DNA of 64,000 bases, taken from an uncultured Kiritimatiellota bacterium (GTDB taxonomy: Bacteria; Verrucomicrobiota; Kiritimatiellia; RFP12; DVOR01). The first letter of the stretch is position 1. Each line of letters starts with the position of its first letter. Shown here piece by piece: positions 37,353 to 46,391 of this stretch. Made by a program: the position numbers and the translations under genes. The stretch is from positions 124,001-188,000 of the forward strand of contig CALXSF010000002.1 in the NCBI GenBank assembly GCA_944391055.1, in the 5' to 3' direction. The notes below the pieces were generated by a model. It was not told where the DNA came from and searched no databases. It saw only the letters and a program-made list of their open reading frames with translations.

Positions 37353-39080
37353 TCAGGGCGTTTGGGCGGCGTCGGGCCGGGGGAGGGCCTGGAGAAGCGC
37401 GGGGGAGAGGTTGGGGGCGTCGAAGAGGCAGAGGCCCTCGGGGTTTTCCTTGAGGATGGCCTGGATGAGGGCGCGGAGTCGGGCGGGGTCGTCCTTGTAG
37501 TCGGGGAGGTGGAGGCCGGGGAGGATGGGGAAGGCGCCGGCGATGGTGCGGCGGGCTTCGCGGAGGCGCTCGAGCGTCCATTGGTCGCCCTCGGCGTAGA
37601 AGGAGGCGTAGTCCATGGGGAAGGCGAAGTCGAGGCGGAAGCGGGCCCAGTCCTGGTAGACCATCTTGGCGGCGAGGCGGGGCGTGGGGAAGACGGCGGC
37701 GCCGCAGGGCTTGCCGGCGGCGCGGACGGCATCGGCGACGGCGTTGGCGACGGCGGCGACCTGCCCGAGGCGGAACTCCGCCCACGCGGGGTCGGCGGGG
37801 TCGGGGCTGTCGTCGCCGAAGGCGGCGCGGCAGCGGGGGCAGTAGCAGAAGTCGTAGGGCGGGAGCAGGGCGGACATATCAAGGCCGTAGGTGGGCCAGA
37901 GGGCCTTGGGGAGGATGACGTCGGGGAGGCGGATGTAGTCGAGCTGGACGGCGTCGACTTCGGGGATGGCGGCGAGCCGGCGGGCGAGGGCGCACAGGTG
38001 GGCGCGGACCTCGGGGTGGGTGGGGCAGAGGAATTGGTAGTAGGCCACGAAGGGTCGGTCCTCGGGGCGGAAGGTGGATTTGCCCTCGAGGCTGACGGCG
38101 TGCCAGTCGGGGTGGCGGAGGGCGACGGGGTCGTCGGGGCGGTTGAGCGCCCAGAGCCAGGCGACGACGCGCAGGCCCTCGGCCTTGGCCAGGCGGGCGG
38201 CCCGGGCGATGGCGTCGGGACTCCCGCCGAGGATGAGGGTGGTGACGCCGGCGGCCTTCCAGCCGCGGAGGGCCCGGGCGTCGAGCGCGGGGTCTTCGGC
38301 GCCGGCCCAGAGGCCGATCTCGGGCGGGAAGGCCTCGGGCGTGCCGACGGGGTTGGCGGAGAGGCGGACGCGGCCCCAGTGCTCGGGGGCGTGGATGGTG
38401 GCTTGGCGGGTGGGGGCCCAGACGGTGTTGCGCTCTTGGCCGGGGGCGGGGTGGTCGACGCGGGAGAAGTTCATGCGCATCTCGGCGCCGGGGGCGGGGG
38501 GCTTGCCGTCGCGGGGGTGGTTGGAGTGGCCGGTGATGGAGGCCCAGGGCCAGGCGATCTCGACGGTCCAGCCCTGGTCGTCGCCCTCGCCTTGGTTGAG
38601 GGTGCCTTGGAGGGAGACGGCGGCGCGGAGGCCCTTGATGTCCCAGTCGTGGAGGGCGAGGCACGCGGGGTCGCGGTAGGGGGCGGTGAGAAAGAGATCC
38701 CAGACGGTGCCGAGCTGGTTGATCTCGAGCTCAAGGTAGTCGCGGCCGCGGGCGAAGGGGTCGATGAAGACCTCGAAGTCGTCGTCGCGGTAGATGACAC
38801 TGTCGCGTTGGGTGAGGGTGGCGCGGAGGGTTTTGGCGGGGAGGCGTGCGGCGACGTAGAGGTTGGCGTCGTCGTAGGCCAGGCGGATGTCGGCGGCGTA
38901 GGCGGAGGGGGCGCCGGAGAGGTCGCGGAGGGGGGAGGCCGGGGCGGCCTTGGCCCAGGTGGGCTCGTCGAGGCGGCCGTCGACGGCGATGGGGCCGAGG
39001 GCGCGCTGGAGGAGATAGACGGGGGCGGCCGCGATCGGCGCGGCGAGGAGGAGGGCTAGGGCTGCGGCGAGGAGGCGCAT
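37353..39080 (-). CDS. Secreted CBM9-like / glycosidase-like (GHL10 type) protein
   Basis: 575 residues. Signal peptide MRLLAAALALLLAAPIAAA. Residues about 22-220 form a family 9-like carbohydrate-binding sandwich (VDGRLDEPTWAKA, AYDDANLYVAARL, DDFEVFIDP). About 235-560 form a TIM-barrel resembling glycosyl-hydrolase-like family 10 (VDAVQLDYIRLPD, CYCPRCRAAFGDD, FAFPMDYASF). It may bind or cut a glycan outside the cell; catalytic residues are not certain. It follows the eboE-like gene by 8 bases. No good ribosome site is visible, consistent with coupling. Confidence 0.75.
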   Translation of the reverse strand: MRLLAAALALLLAAPIAAAPVYLLQRALGPIAVDGRLDEPTWAKAAPASPLRDLSGAPSAYAADIRLAYDDANLYVAARLPAKTLRATLTQRDSVIYRDDDFEVFIDPFARGRDYLELEINQLGTVWDLFLTAPYRDPACLALHDWDIKGLRAAVSLQGTLNQGEGDDQGWTVEIAWPWASITGHSNHPRDGKPPAPGAEMRMNFSRVDHPAPGQERNTVWAPTRQATIHAPEHWGRVRLSANPVGTPEAFPPEIGLWAGAEDPALDARALRGWKAAGVTTLILGGSPDAIARAARLAKAEGLRVVAWLWALNRPDDPVALRHPDWHAVSLEGKSTFRPEDRPFVAYYQFLCPTHPEVRAHLCALARRLAAIPEVDAVQLDYIRLPDVILPKALWPTYGLDMSALLPPYDFCYCPRCRAAFGDDSPDPADPAWAEFRLGQVAAVANAVADAVRAAGKPCGAAVFPTPRLAAKMVYQDWARFRLDFAFPMDYASFYAEGDQWTLERLREARRTIAGAFPILPGLHLPDYKDDPARLRALIQAILKENPEGLCLFDAPNLSPALLQALPRPDAAQTP

Positions 39081-39088
39081 GGGCGGTC

Positions 39089-40213
39089 TCAGACGGAACG
39101 GAGCTGCTCGCGCACCCAGAGGAGGTCGGCGAGGAGGGATTCGGAGAGAGTCCGGGAACGGAGGTAGTCGGGGTAGACGAAGTAGGCGTAGGACTCGACC
39201 TCGATGGGCCAGCCGCCTGCGCGGACGTAGCGCCAGAAGGCGGGGGTGAGGGTGTGGCGGGTGGTGCCGAGGCGCCCGGCGCCCTCCCAGGAGAGGGGGA
39301 CGTGGAAGTGGATGCGGCCGCGGCGGCCGACGATCTGCGGGAAGATGTCGCGGGTGAGGTCGGGGAAGCAGGTGAGGGAGGCGTCGTCCTCGCGGCGGCG
39401 GGTTTGGTGGAGGTAGGTGTCGTCGAGGAAGGCGGCGAGGTCGTCGGCGGTGGCGTATTGGGTGAGCTCGAGCGCGGCGGAGGCCTGGATGCGGGCGACG
39501 GGGATGTTGGCCGAGACGATGGAGCGGAGGGCGTTGAGGGGATCCTCGTAGCCGACGGCGAAGTGGCAGGCGTCGAAGCAGACGCCGATGAGCTCGCGGT
39601 AGGCGGGGTTCCAGTCGGGGAACTGCCAAAGGCGCTCGAAGAAGTCGATGGTGGTGCGGGTGTCGTCGAGGAGGCAGTCGGGCTCGGGCTCGAGCGCCAG
39701 GCACATGCGCAGGCCGGTGAAGCCCTCGAGTTTGCGGAGGAAGAGGGCCATGCCGCAGAGGTTGGCCAGCATGGAGTCGGGGATGCCTTGGGCGCGGTCG
39801 TAGGCGAGGGGGACGGTGGTGACGGAGAGGCGGTGATCGTTGCCGAGCGCCACGCCGGGGAGGTGGGTGAGGGCGTAGAAGAGGTCGCGGGTGTAGGCGG
39901 CGCGGAGCGGGGAATCCCAGTCGGGCTCGTAGGCGCGGGCCTTGACGGCCTGGCCGTGGAAGGCGCCGTAGGGGAAGCCGTTGATGCCGATGGCGGCGAG
40001 GCGGTTGCGGCGCATGAAGCCGGCGAGGCGGCGGATGGCCTCGGGGACGCGGAGCTCCTTGGCGCCCTGGGTGCCGAAGCGGAGGCCGACGGGGAAGGGC
40101 CCCTCGCCGCCCAGCGCGTCGCGCAGGGGGAGGGTGACGTCGGTGAGGGCCTTGGTCACGGAGGCCACGTCCTCGCCGGGGTGGACGTTCATGCAGTAGG
40201 TGATGGGGTTCAT
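39089..40213 (-). CDS. eboE: EboE-like TIM-barrel protein (metabolite traffic)
   Basis: 374 residues. The opening ITYCMNVHPGEDVASVTKAL, then VGLRFGTQGAKEL, then GINGFPYGAFHGQAVKARAY and LSVTTVPLAY follow EboE, a xylose-isomerase-like barrel of the ebo cluster that helps export precursors (scytonemin in cyanobacteria). Metal-binding residues of the fold (CLALEPEPDC, VCFDACHFAVGYED) are present. The other ebo genes are not adjacent, but an EboB-like gene lies at 59855. It sits between a secreted thioredoxin-like protein and the glycosidase-like gene. Substrate unknown. Confidence 0.75.
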   Translation of the reverse strand: MNPITYCMNVHPGEDVASVTKALTDVTLPLRDALGGEGPFPVGLRFGTQGAKELRVPEAIRRLAGFMRRNRLAAIGINGFPYGAFHGQAVKARAYEPDWDSPLRAAYTRDLFYALTHLPGVALGNDHRLSVTTVPLAYDRAQGIPDSMLANLCGMALFLRKLEGFTGLRMCLALEPEPDCLLDDTRTTIDFFERLWQFPDWNPAYRELIGVCFDACHFAVGYEDPLNALRSIVSANIPVARIQASAALELTQYATADDLAAFLDDTYLHQTRRREDDASLTCFPDLTRDIFPQIVGRRGRIHFHVPLSWEGAGRLGTTRHTLTPAFWRYVRAGGWPIEVESYAYFVYPDYLRSRTLSESLLADLLWVREQLRSV

Positions 40214-40225
40214 GGCGGCCGAGGG

Positions 40226-42082
40226 TCAGTCGTTGCGGTTGCGGCGCTGCGCCTTCTCGGCCTCGTCGCGCTTCTTCTCGGCCTCCTTGGCGGCGGCCTT
40301 TTGCTGCTTGAGCTGGTTGTCGAGTTCGCCGAGCTTGGACTGGATGGCGGAGTCCGTGAGGCCCAGCGCGTCGAGCTGCCTGACGCAGAGTTTGCCGAAG
40401 GCGGTCCGGGTGGCACGGTATTTGAGCAGGGCCTTGTATTTGGTCTGGAGGTATTGGGTCTGGGAGATGGCATAGTCCTCGTTGCTCTCGCCCTCCTCGC
40501 GGCGCGCCTTGCCGTTGGTGATGTCGTCGTAGATGCCGTGGATGGCGCGGATCTCGGAGTCGCGGAGCATCTTGAGCGCGGTGCGGCCCTCACTGGTGTG
40601 GGCGAGGGAGGGGTAGTTGACGGTGAGGGTCTTCTCCCAGTCGCCGTTGATGTAGAGGTCGAGCGGCTTGCTTTCCTTGAGGATGCGGCGGAGGTCGTTG
40701 AGGAAACTTTGCTGCTGGGCGTTGATGGTGTCGATGACGGCCTTGGCGGCGACGGCGCGCTCGCCTTCCTGCTGGGCGTGCTTGGCGTAGTTGTTGCGGA
40801 GCGTCTCGTAGTTGCAGGAGGCGTCGTCGAGGCGGTTGAGCTCCTCCATGAGGGGGGCGACGACGGAGGCCCCGGCGAGGGAGGCGAGGACGGAGCCGGC
40901 GGTGTCGCGCTTGGCGGCGGGGGCGTCGTCCTGCCCGTTCTTTTTGGCGCGGGCCTCGGCCTCCTTGCGTTCCTGGGCGCGCCGGTCCCGGATCTGGCCG
41001 CGGAGCGTCTTCTGCGCCTGCTCGAGGCTGGCGGCGGAGAAGGGGCCGAGCGCGGCGGAGAGGGCGGTGGCCTCCGCGGCGATGGCGGCGTTCTCGCTTT
41101 GGGTCAGGGGCTGGAGGCGCTTGGCCAGCGCGTCGGCGGCGCGGCCCATGTCGCCGCGGCCGACCTTGCCGGCGTTGGCCGCGTGGAGGAAGGCGCGGGC
41201 GGCGGCGAGCTGCTTGACGGCCGGGTCGCGGCGCAGGGCGGCGAGCGCGCCGGCGTATTTGCGCCCTTGCGAGGGGGCGGTCTTGAGGTAGACGGCGATC
41301 CGTTCGGCGGCGCGGGAGGGGGCGGCCTTGAGGTCTTCCTCGATGGCGGAGGACATCCCGTCCAGATGGGCCGTCACGGCGTCGACCATCCGCTTGGCCT
41401 CGGCGGCCTTGTCGCCGCTCCCGGCGGCCTCGCGGCGGAGCTGCGCGACGACGGATTCGATGTTCTTGCCTTCCACCAGGCGCTTGGAGACGGCCTCGTG
41501 GTCTTCCGTCCGGAAGGTGACGATGCGCCCGGGGATGTACTCGGGGGTCTCTTTGAGGATGGCGGTCAGGCGGTCGCCCTGCGCGAAGTCCAGGATGTTC
41601 GGGATGGTGCCGCGCAGGGCGCCGTCGGGGCCGAAGTATTGGCTGTCCGTGTCGATGGCGTAGACGGGGAAGTAGGGCTTCAGGCGGCGGATGGCGTCGG
41701 TGCGGTAGCGGCGCAGCTCGGGGTCGTTGGGCTGGGGGTCGACGGCGATGACGAGGAGGCGGCCGTCGCGCAGCGCCCCCTTGGAGGCGCGCTGGAGGGC
41801 CTTGCCCTGGGCCCTCATCTTTTCGAAGGGGCCGTTCTCGTCCTTTTCGTCCAGGTCGCTCTCGTCCTGCTCGGCCTTGGCCACGGGGTCGACGAACTCG
41901 CTGATGCGCCACAGGACGACGACGCGCTGGCCAAGATCCGCCGCCTCCAGGCTGCGCCCGAAGACGTGGTTGGGCGCGGTGAGCCGCTCGCCGATCGCGC
42001 CGAGCGAGAGCGTCTCCCCGTCTTTCGCGACCGCCTGCGCCGCGGAGATCAGGGACGCGAGAAGGAGGGCTAGGCGTTTCAT
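40226..42082 (-). CDS. Secreted thioredoxin-like, coiled-coil protein
   Basis: 618 residues. Signal peptide MKRLALLLASLISAAQAVA. The first 200 residues resemble a thioredoxin-type sheet (LGQRVVVLWRISEFVDP, LLVIAVDPQPND, GTIPNILDF) but have no CxxC. The remainder is mostly helical with long charged coiled-coil, and the last 40 residues (LDNQLKQQKAAAKEAEKKRDEAE) are almost pure coiled-coil. No family is recognised with confidence. GGGAG lies seven bases before the ATG. Gene order in the nspC operon suggests a role at the cell surface. Confidence 0.6.
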   Translation of the reverse strand: MKRLALLLASLISAAQAVAKDGETLSLGAIGERLTAPNHVFGRSLEAADLGQRVVVLWRISEFVDPVAKAEQDESDLDEKDENGPFEKMRAQGKALQRASKGALRDGRLLVIAVDPQPNDPELRRYRTDAIRRLKPYFPVYAIDTDSQYFGPDGALRGTIPNILDFAQGDRLTAILKETPEYIPGRIVTFRTEDHEAVSKRLVEGKNIESVVAQLRREAAGSGDKAAEAKRMVDAVTAHLDGMSSAIEEDLKAAPSRAAERIAVYLKTAPSQGRKYAGALAALRRDPAVKQLAAARAFLHAANAGKVGRGDMGRAADALAKRLQPLTQSENAAIAAEATALSAALGPFSAASLEQAQKTLRGQIRDRRAQERKEAEARAKKNGQDDAPAAKRDTAGSVLASLAGASVVAPLMEELNRLDDASCNYETLRNNYAKHAQQEGERAVAAKAVIDTINAQQQSFLNDLRRILKESKPLDLYINGDWEKTLTVNYPSLAHTSEGRTALKMLRDSEIRAIHGIYDDITNGKARREEGESNEDYAISQTQYLQTKYKALLKYRATRTAFGKLCVRQLDALGLTDSAIQSKLGELDNQLKQQKAAAKEAEKKRDEAEKAQRRNRND

Positions 42083-42098
42083 GTGTGTCTCCCAAGGG

Positions 42099-43274
42099 TC
42101 AGAGGCGCGAGCGGAAGTCGTCGTACCCGAAACTGCGCACGCGGCGGAACGCCCCCGGCCCCGACCGCAGCCAAAGGGAGGGGAGGCGGATGCCGTTGAA
42201 GGTGTTGGTCTTGACCATCGTGTAGAGGGCCATGTCCTCGAAGATCACGCGGTCGCCTGGCACGAGCGGTCGGTCGAAGGCGTAGTCGCCGAAGACATCC
42301 CCAGCCAGGCAGCTGGGGCCTGACAGGCGCACGGGGAAGGGCTTTTCGCCGGGCTTGCCGGCACGGAGGGCGGTCGGGCCGGGCGCGGCGGCGCCGTCCC
42401 ACGCCGGGTCGAGGAAGGCGCGGGGCGTGTAGGGCATCTCGATGACGTCGGGCGTATGGCAGGCGGCCGAGCCGTCGAGGATGGCGATGGGGCCGTCGTT
42501 CTCCACCACGTCCAGCACGGTGCAGACGAAGGCGCCGGCGTCGAGCACGTGGGCCTCGCCGGGCTCCAGGTAGCAGACGGCGATGTTGGGGTGGCGCGCG
42601 CGGAACCCACGGATCGTCCGCGCCAGCAGATCCACATCGTAGCCCGCCCGGGTGATGTGGTGGCCGCCGCCGAAATTGAACCACGAGACGCGCCCCAACA
42701 GGTCGCCGAAGCGGGCCTCGATGGCCTCCACCGTCCGCGCGAAGCAGTCGGCGCCCTGCTCGCAGAGGTTGTGGCAGTGCAGCCCCGTCACGCCCGTCAG
42801 ATCCTCGCCCTCGAAGGCCGCGCGCCGGATGCCGAGGCGCGAGTGCGGGGCGCAGGGGTCGTAGAGGGGCGTCTGCCCCTCGGAGTGCTCCGGGTTGATC
42901 CGCAGCCCCACCGCCGCGCGGTGCGGATGGCCCGCCGCCACGCGCCGCCATTGCCGCAGCTGGGCGAAGGAGTTGAGCGTCACGTGCCCGATGCCCAGAT
43001 CGAGCAGCGCCCGCATCTCGGCCTCGGAGAAGGCCGCCGCGAAGGCGTGGCTCTCCCCGCCGAACTCGCTGATGCCCAGGCGCGCCTCGTGGACGCTGCT
43101 GGCGCACGTCCCGGCCGCCCACAGGAACGGGAAGGCCGCCGGCATGGAGAAGGCCTTGAGCGCCAAGAGCAGCGTCGCCCCGGAGGCCTCCGCCGCCTGG
43201 CGCAGGATGGCCGCGTTGCGTCTGAGCGCCTCCGCGTCCACCACGAAAGCCGGCGTCTCGGGAAGTGCGCTCAT
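42099..43274 (-). CDS. nspC: Carboxynorspermidine decarboxylase
   Basis: 391 residues. PLP-dependent, fold type III (alanine-racemase-like) enzyme making spermidine or norspermidine from the carboxy form. PLP Lys in LLALKAFSM; SSVHEARLG, HCHNLCEQGADCF, FNFGGGHHITRAGYD and LEPGEAHVLDAG match NspC; SGPSCLAGDVFGDYAF is the cysteine active-site block. The partner carboxynorspermidine dehydrogenase is not in the window. The ATG at 43274 overlaps the previous stop (ATGA), so it is translationally coupled to the small membrane protein gene. Confidence 0.92.
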   Translation of the reverse strand: MSALPETPAFVVDAEALRRNAAILRQAAEASGATLLLALKAFSMPAAFPFLWAAGTCASSVHEARLGISEFGGESHAFAAAFSEAEMRALLDLGIGHVTLNSFAQLRQWRRVAAGHPHRAAVGLRINPEHSEGQTPLYDPCAPHSRLGIRRAAFEGEDLTGVTGLHCHNLCEQGADCFARTVEAIEARFGDLLGRVSWFNFGGGHHITRAGYDVDLLARTIRGFRARHPNIAVCYLEPGEAHVLDAGAFVCTVLDVVENDGPIAILDGSAACHTPDVIEMPYTPRAFLDPAWDGAAAPGPTALRAGKPGEKPFPVRLSGPSCLAGDVFGDYAFDRPLVPGDRVIFEDMALYTMVKTNTFNGIRLPSLWLRSGPGAFRRVRSFGYDDFRSRL

Positions 43275-43555
43275 AGCCAGGCCCCCAAAATCCAAATCAC
43301 GATCAGCGCCGTCATCGCCGCGGCGAAGCGGCGCCAGGAGCGGCGCGTCGCCGCGTCCTGTCCCTCCGCCCCGCGCAGATCCCGCGCGCCGCCGGCGGCG
43401 ATGTAGCGCGAGAAGCCGCCGCGCCGCGCGGCGCGGCGCCGGAGGAGGCGCGCCCAGAAGGGGGCGCCCTCCTCCAAATCCTCCGTCTCAAGACGGAAGG
43501 CCTCGCTCCCGGAACGGTGGAAGGAGACCTTGCGGCGTTTCCCGAAGAGGCGCAC
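43271..43555 (-). CDS. Small single-pass membrane protein, unknown
   Basis: 94 residues. A very basic N-terminal 75 residues (many Arg) precede one C-terminal membrane helix (AAAMTALIVIWILGAWL): a tail-anchored layout. The start is GTG at 43555 with GAGGGG nine bases upstream. It lies 13 bases after the LysM lipoprotein gene and overlaps nspC by 4 bases. No family recognised. Confidence 0.6.
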   Translation of the reverse strand: MRLFGKRRKVSFHRSGSEAFRLETEDLEEGAPFWARLLRRRAARRGGFSRYIAAGGARDLRGAEGQDAATRRSWRRFAAAMTALIVIWILGAWL

Positions 43556-43568
43556 GGGCGGGTTCCCC

Positions 43569-44525
43569 TCAGGGGATCAGGATGGTCTCGCCCGCGCGGA
43601 GGCGGCCATCGGGGTTGGTGGTCGAGCGGTTGGCGTCGCGGATGCGCGTCCATCCGGCGGCGTTGCCGTAGGCTTCGCGGGCCAGGCGCGAGAGGGTGTC
43701 GCCGGGGCGGACGGTGTAGCGGCGGCCGGAGGTGGGGGTGGCGGCGAGGGGGGGCTCGTCGGCCTTGCCCTCGACGGCCTGCCGGGTGGCCTCGTTCACG
43801 GCGGCCTGGCCGCCGTCGGGCTCCTCGATCATGCGCTGGGCGTCGGCGCGGACGGCGGCGATCAGGTCGTCGGTGCCGGAGGGGTCGGGCAGGGCGGCCT
43901 TGGCCTTCTCGGCGGTCTCGCGGGCCTCCTTCAGCTCGGATTCCAGGCGCACCACCGTCTCGCTCTCGGCGGACTTCATGGCGTCGACGAGTTTTTGGAG
44001 GGCGGCGACCTTACCGGTCAGCTCCTCGACGGTCTTGCCTTTGGCGGCCAGGTCGGCGCGCAGGTCGTCGGCCGCGGCCTCCAAGGTGCGGATCTGCGTG
44101 CGCAGGGCGTCGCGCTCGGTCTCCAGGGCGCGCTGCTCGCGCGCGACGGTCTCGGCGGCCAGCTGGGAGACCAGCAGGGCGCGGGCGGATTCCAGGCGCC
44201 CGCGCACCATCTCGGCCTTCTCGGAATCCGGCTGGAGGTCCAGGTAGGCTTGGTAGTGGTGGATGGCCTCGATGTAGTTTTTGCGCAGGTCGTGCTGGAG
44301 GATGGCCAGGTTTAGGTGGGCCGAGGCCATGCCGCCGTCTTGGCGTAACAACTGGCGGTAGAGCGCCTCGGCGCCCGCCGTGTCCCCACGCCCCTCGGCG
44401 GCCATGGCTTCGGCGAAGAGCGCGTCCGCGCGCTCCCCACGCTCGCGCTCCGACACCGAATCCCCGTCGCAGCCCAACAGGGCCAGGGCCGCGACGCAAC
44501 TCAACACAATGCCAACTCGTCTCAT
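43569..44525 (-). CDS. LysM/TPR lipoprotein with coiled-coil
   Basis: 318 residues. Signal peptide with lipobox ALLGC, two TPR-like helices (AEGRGDTAGAEALYRQLLRQ, NYIEAIHHYQAYLDLQP), a long coiled-coil about 110-215, and a C-terminal LysM domain (YTVRPGDTLSRLAREAYGN, ANRSTTNPDGRLRAGETILIP) that binds peptidoglycan. It probably tethers the outer membrane or a complex to the wall. The start at 44525 begins the signal peptide and has GGAG about eight bases upstream; a TGC-TATACT promoter lies 30 bases before it. First gene of the nspC operon. Confidence 0.85.
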   Translation of the reverse strand: MRRVGIVLSCVAALALLGCDGDSVSERERGERADALFAEAMAAEGRGDTAGAEALYRQLLRQDGGMASAHLNLAILQHDLRKNYIEAIHHYQAYLDLQPDSEKAEMVRGRLESARALLVSQLAAETVAREQRALETERDALRTQIRTLEAAADDLRADLAAKGKTVEELTGKVAALQKLVDAMKSAESETVVRLESELKEARETAEKAKAALPDPSGTDDLIAAVRADAQRMIEEPDGGQAAVNEATRQAVEGKADEPPLAATPTSGRRYTVRPGDTLSRLAREAYGNAAGWTRIRDANRSTTNPDGRLRAGETILIP

Positions 44526-44554
44526 GGGCGGTTCTCCGTAAAGGTGTTGCTCCC

Positions 44555-44563
44555 AGTATAGCA
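44555..44563 (-). promoter_or_regulatory. Extended -10 promoter of the LysM-nspC operon
   Basis: Minus-strand TGC plus TATACT, about 30 bases before the LysM gene start. It likely serves six genes down to 37353. Confidence 0.65.
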
Positions 44564-44633
44564 GATCCGCCGCGTCCGCGCGAACGCACCGTGTGCGGGC
44601 GTGGGCGCGGGGGGAGGTTTGGCATGGGGCCGT

Positions 44634-44712
44634 GAACGTGTTTGCGGGCCTCGTTCTTCGGAAGACGGCGTATCCCGGGGCGAGACACGCCGTGTCTCGG
44701 GGTCGGAGCCGC
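44634..44712 (+). repeat. Dispersed intergenic repeat, copy C
   Basis: Longest copy. GAACGTGTTTGCGGGCC, CTCGTTCTTCGG, then a hairpin GAGACACG / CGTGTCTC (44682-44698), then GGGGTCGGAGCCGCCGCC. It lies between the divergent LysM and sulfatase genes; the rest of the 44526-44843 gap shows no gene. Confidence 0.65.
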
Positions 44713-44843
44713 CGCCTTCCGTTCGGGGCGCGGGCGGCTTCGGCGGGTGGCACAGCCGTAGGCACTTGTGTTTTTCCGTCCGGAGGAGTTGCGGATGGGA
44801 GGCGAATCAATTATCTTAGAGAGAAAGAAAGTTGAGGACTGCC

Positions 44844-46313
44844 ATGAGAAGACGCGCGTTTCTTGGGATGTTGGGCTGCTCGGTGGCCGGGCTGGCCTTT
44901 GGGGGCGCCGCCGCGGGGCGGAAGCTGCCGAACATCGTTTATGTGCTGGCCGACGACATGGGGTGGGGGGACGTCTCCTGCAACAACCCCAAGGGGAAGA
45001 TCCCCACGCCGAACATCGACCGGCTGGCCGCGGAGGGCATCCGCTTCACGGCGGCCTATGCGGGGTCGGCGGCGTGCACGCCCACGCGCTATGGGCTGAT
45101 GACGGGCCGCCATTGTTGGCGGACGCGCCAGCGCAGCGGGGTTCTGCGCGGGTTCTCGCCGCCGCTGATCGAGCGCGGGCGTCTGACGGTCCCGGCGTTG
45201 CTCAAGGCGCATGGGTATGACACGGCCATGTTCGGCAAGTGGCATTTGGGCATGACCTTCCCGACCACCGACGGCAAGAAGCCGTCCCATCCGGACAACC
45301 CCGCGAACATCGATTGGGCGGGGGAGCTGCGCGACACGCCGTTGAATCATGGGTTTGACGTCTTCTTCGGCACGGCGGCCTCGCTGGATTTGCCGCCGTA
45401 TGGTTGGATCGAGGGGCGCCGGTTCACCGGGCCGTGCGCGAAGACCGGGACCACCCATAAGTGCGTCGGCCCCATGCAGGAGGGCTTCCGCGCGGAGGAG
45501 GCGCTGCCGACCATCACGCGAAAGACCGTCGAATACCTGCGCGGGCGGAAGGAGGCGTCGCGGCCCTGCTTCGTCTATATGGCGCTGACGGCGCCGCACG
45601 AGCCGCTCGCCCCGTCGAAGGCGTTTCAGGGCAAGAGCCCGCTTGGGCGGTATGGCGACTTTTGCATGGAGGTGGACGCGGCGGTGGGGCAGGTGTGCGC
45701 GGCGCTGCGCGAGGCGGGGCTGGAGGGGGAGACGTGGGTGCTCTTCTCGGCGGACAACGGCTGTTCGCGGCTCATCGACGTGAAGGGGATGGCCAAGAAG
45801 GGGCATCTCGTCAGCGGCGGGTTCCGGGGGTACAAGGCGGAGATTTACGAGGGGGGCGACCGCGTGCCGTATGTCATGCGCTGGCCGGGGGTCATCCGGC
45901 CCGGGCAGGTCTCCGACGAGCGGGTCTCCCTGACCGACCTGTTGGCGACCTGCGCCGAATTGGTGGGCGCCGAGCTGCCGCGGGACGCCGGGGAGGACAG
46001 CATCGGGAACTTGGCGCTCTTGGAGGGCCGCCCTTATGCCAAGCCGCTGCGCGAGGCCATCGTCCACCATTCCGCGGACGGTTCGCTTGGCATCACCAAG
46101 GGCAAGTGGAAGCTGGAGCTGTGCAAGGGGACCGGCGGCTGGGTGAATCGGTTCGACGGCAAAGACCCGAAGACGCTCCCGCCCGTCCAGCTCTACGACC
46201 TTGAGGCCGACCCCGCCGAGACGGTCAACGTCCAGGACAAACATCCCGACGTGGTGCGGGAGCTGCGCGCGCTCCTGCGCCGTTATGAGACCTCCGGGCG
46301 GACCCGCCCCTGA
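44844..46313 (+). CDS. Secreted Cys-type sulfatase
   Basis: 489 residues. Removes sulfate esters, probably from glycans. A twin-arginine-like signal RRRAFLGMLGCSVAGLAFGG is followed by the alkaline-phosphatase-like core. VYVLADDMGWGDV supplies metal Asp residues; CTPTRYGLMTGR is the C-x-P-x-R formylglycine site; FGKWHLG and FSADNGC follow. A separate formylglycine-generating enzyme is needed; the SUMF1 gene at 16212 lacks one catalytic Cys. The start at 44844 has GAGGA five bases before it; the codon four earlier is TTG. Transcribed alone, ending at a strong terminator. Confidence 0.93.
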   Translation: MRRRAFLGMLGCSVAGLAFGGAAAGRKLPNIVYVLADDMGWGDVSCNNPKGKIPTPNIDRLAAEGIRFTAAYAGSAACTPTRYGLMTGRHCWRTRQRSGVLRGFSPPLIERGRLTVPALLKAHGYDTAMFGKWHLGMTFPTTDGKKPSHPDNPANIDWAGELRDTPLNHGFDVFFGTAASLDLPPYGWIEGRRFTGPCAKTGTTHKCVGPMQEGFRAEEALPTITRKTVEYLRGRKEASRPCFVYMALTAPHEPLAPSKAFQGKSPLGRYGDFCMEVDAAVGQVCAALREAGLEGETWVLFSADNGCSRLIDVKGMAKKGHLVSGGFRGYKAEIYEGGDRVPYVMRWPGVIRPGQVSDERVSLTDLLATCAELVGAELPRDAGEDSIGNLALLEGRPYAKPLREAIVHHSADGSLGITKGKWKLELCKGTGGWVNRFDGKDPKTLPPVQLYDLEADPAETVNVQDKHPDVVRELRALLRRYETSGRTRP

Positions 46314-46330
46314 GCGGGCGCGCCCCGCAA

Positions 46331-46374
46331 AAAAGGGAGCCCCCGCGCCCGGTTGGGCGCGGGGGCTCCCTTTT
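46331..46374. terminator. Bidirectional intrinsic terminator
   Basis: Perfect 20-bp stem (46331-46350 and 46355-46374) with a 4-base loop, A-rich at one end and TTTT at the other. It ends both the sulfatase and the oad transcripts. Confidence 0.92.
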
Positions 46375-46391
46375 GGGTCCCGCGTGCCGGG

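Noticed and set aside
38846..42073. 1075-codon open frame on the plus strand
   Set aside because: Shadow of eboE and the thioredoxin-like gene; Gly/Val/Glu-rich with no recognisable domain.
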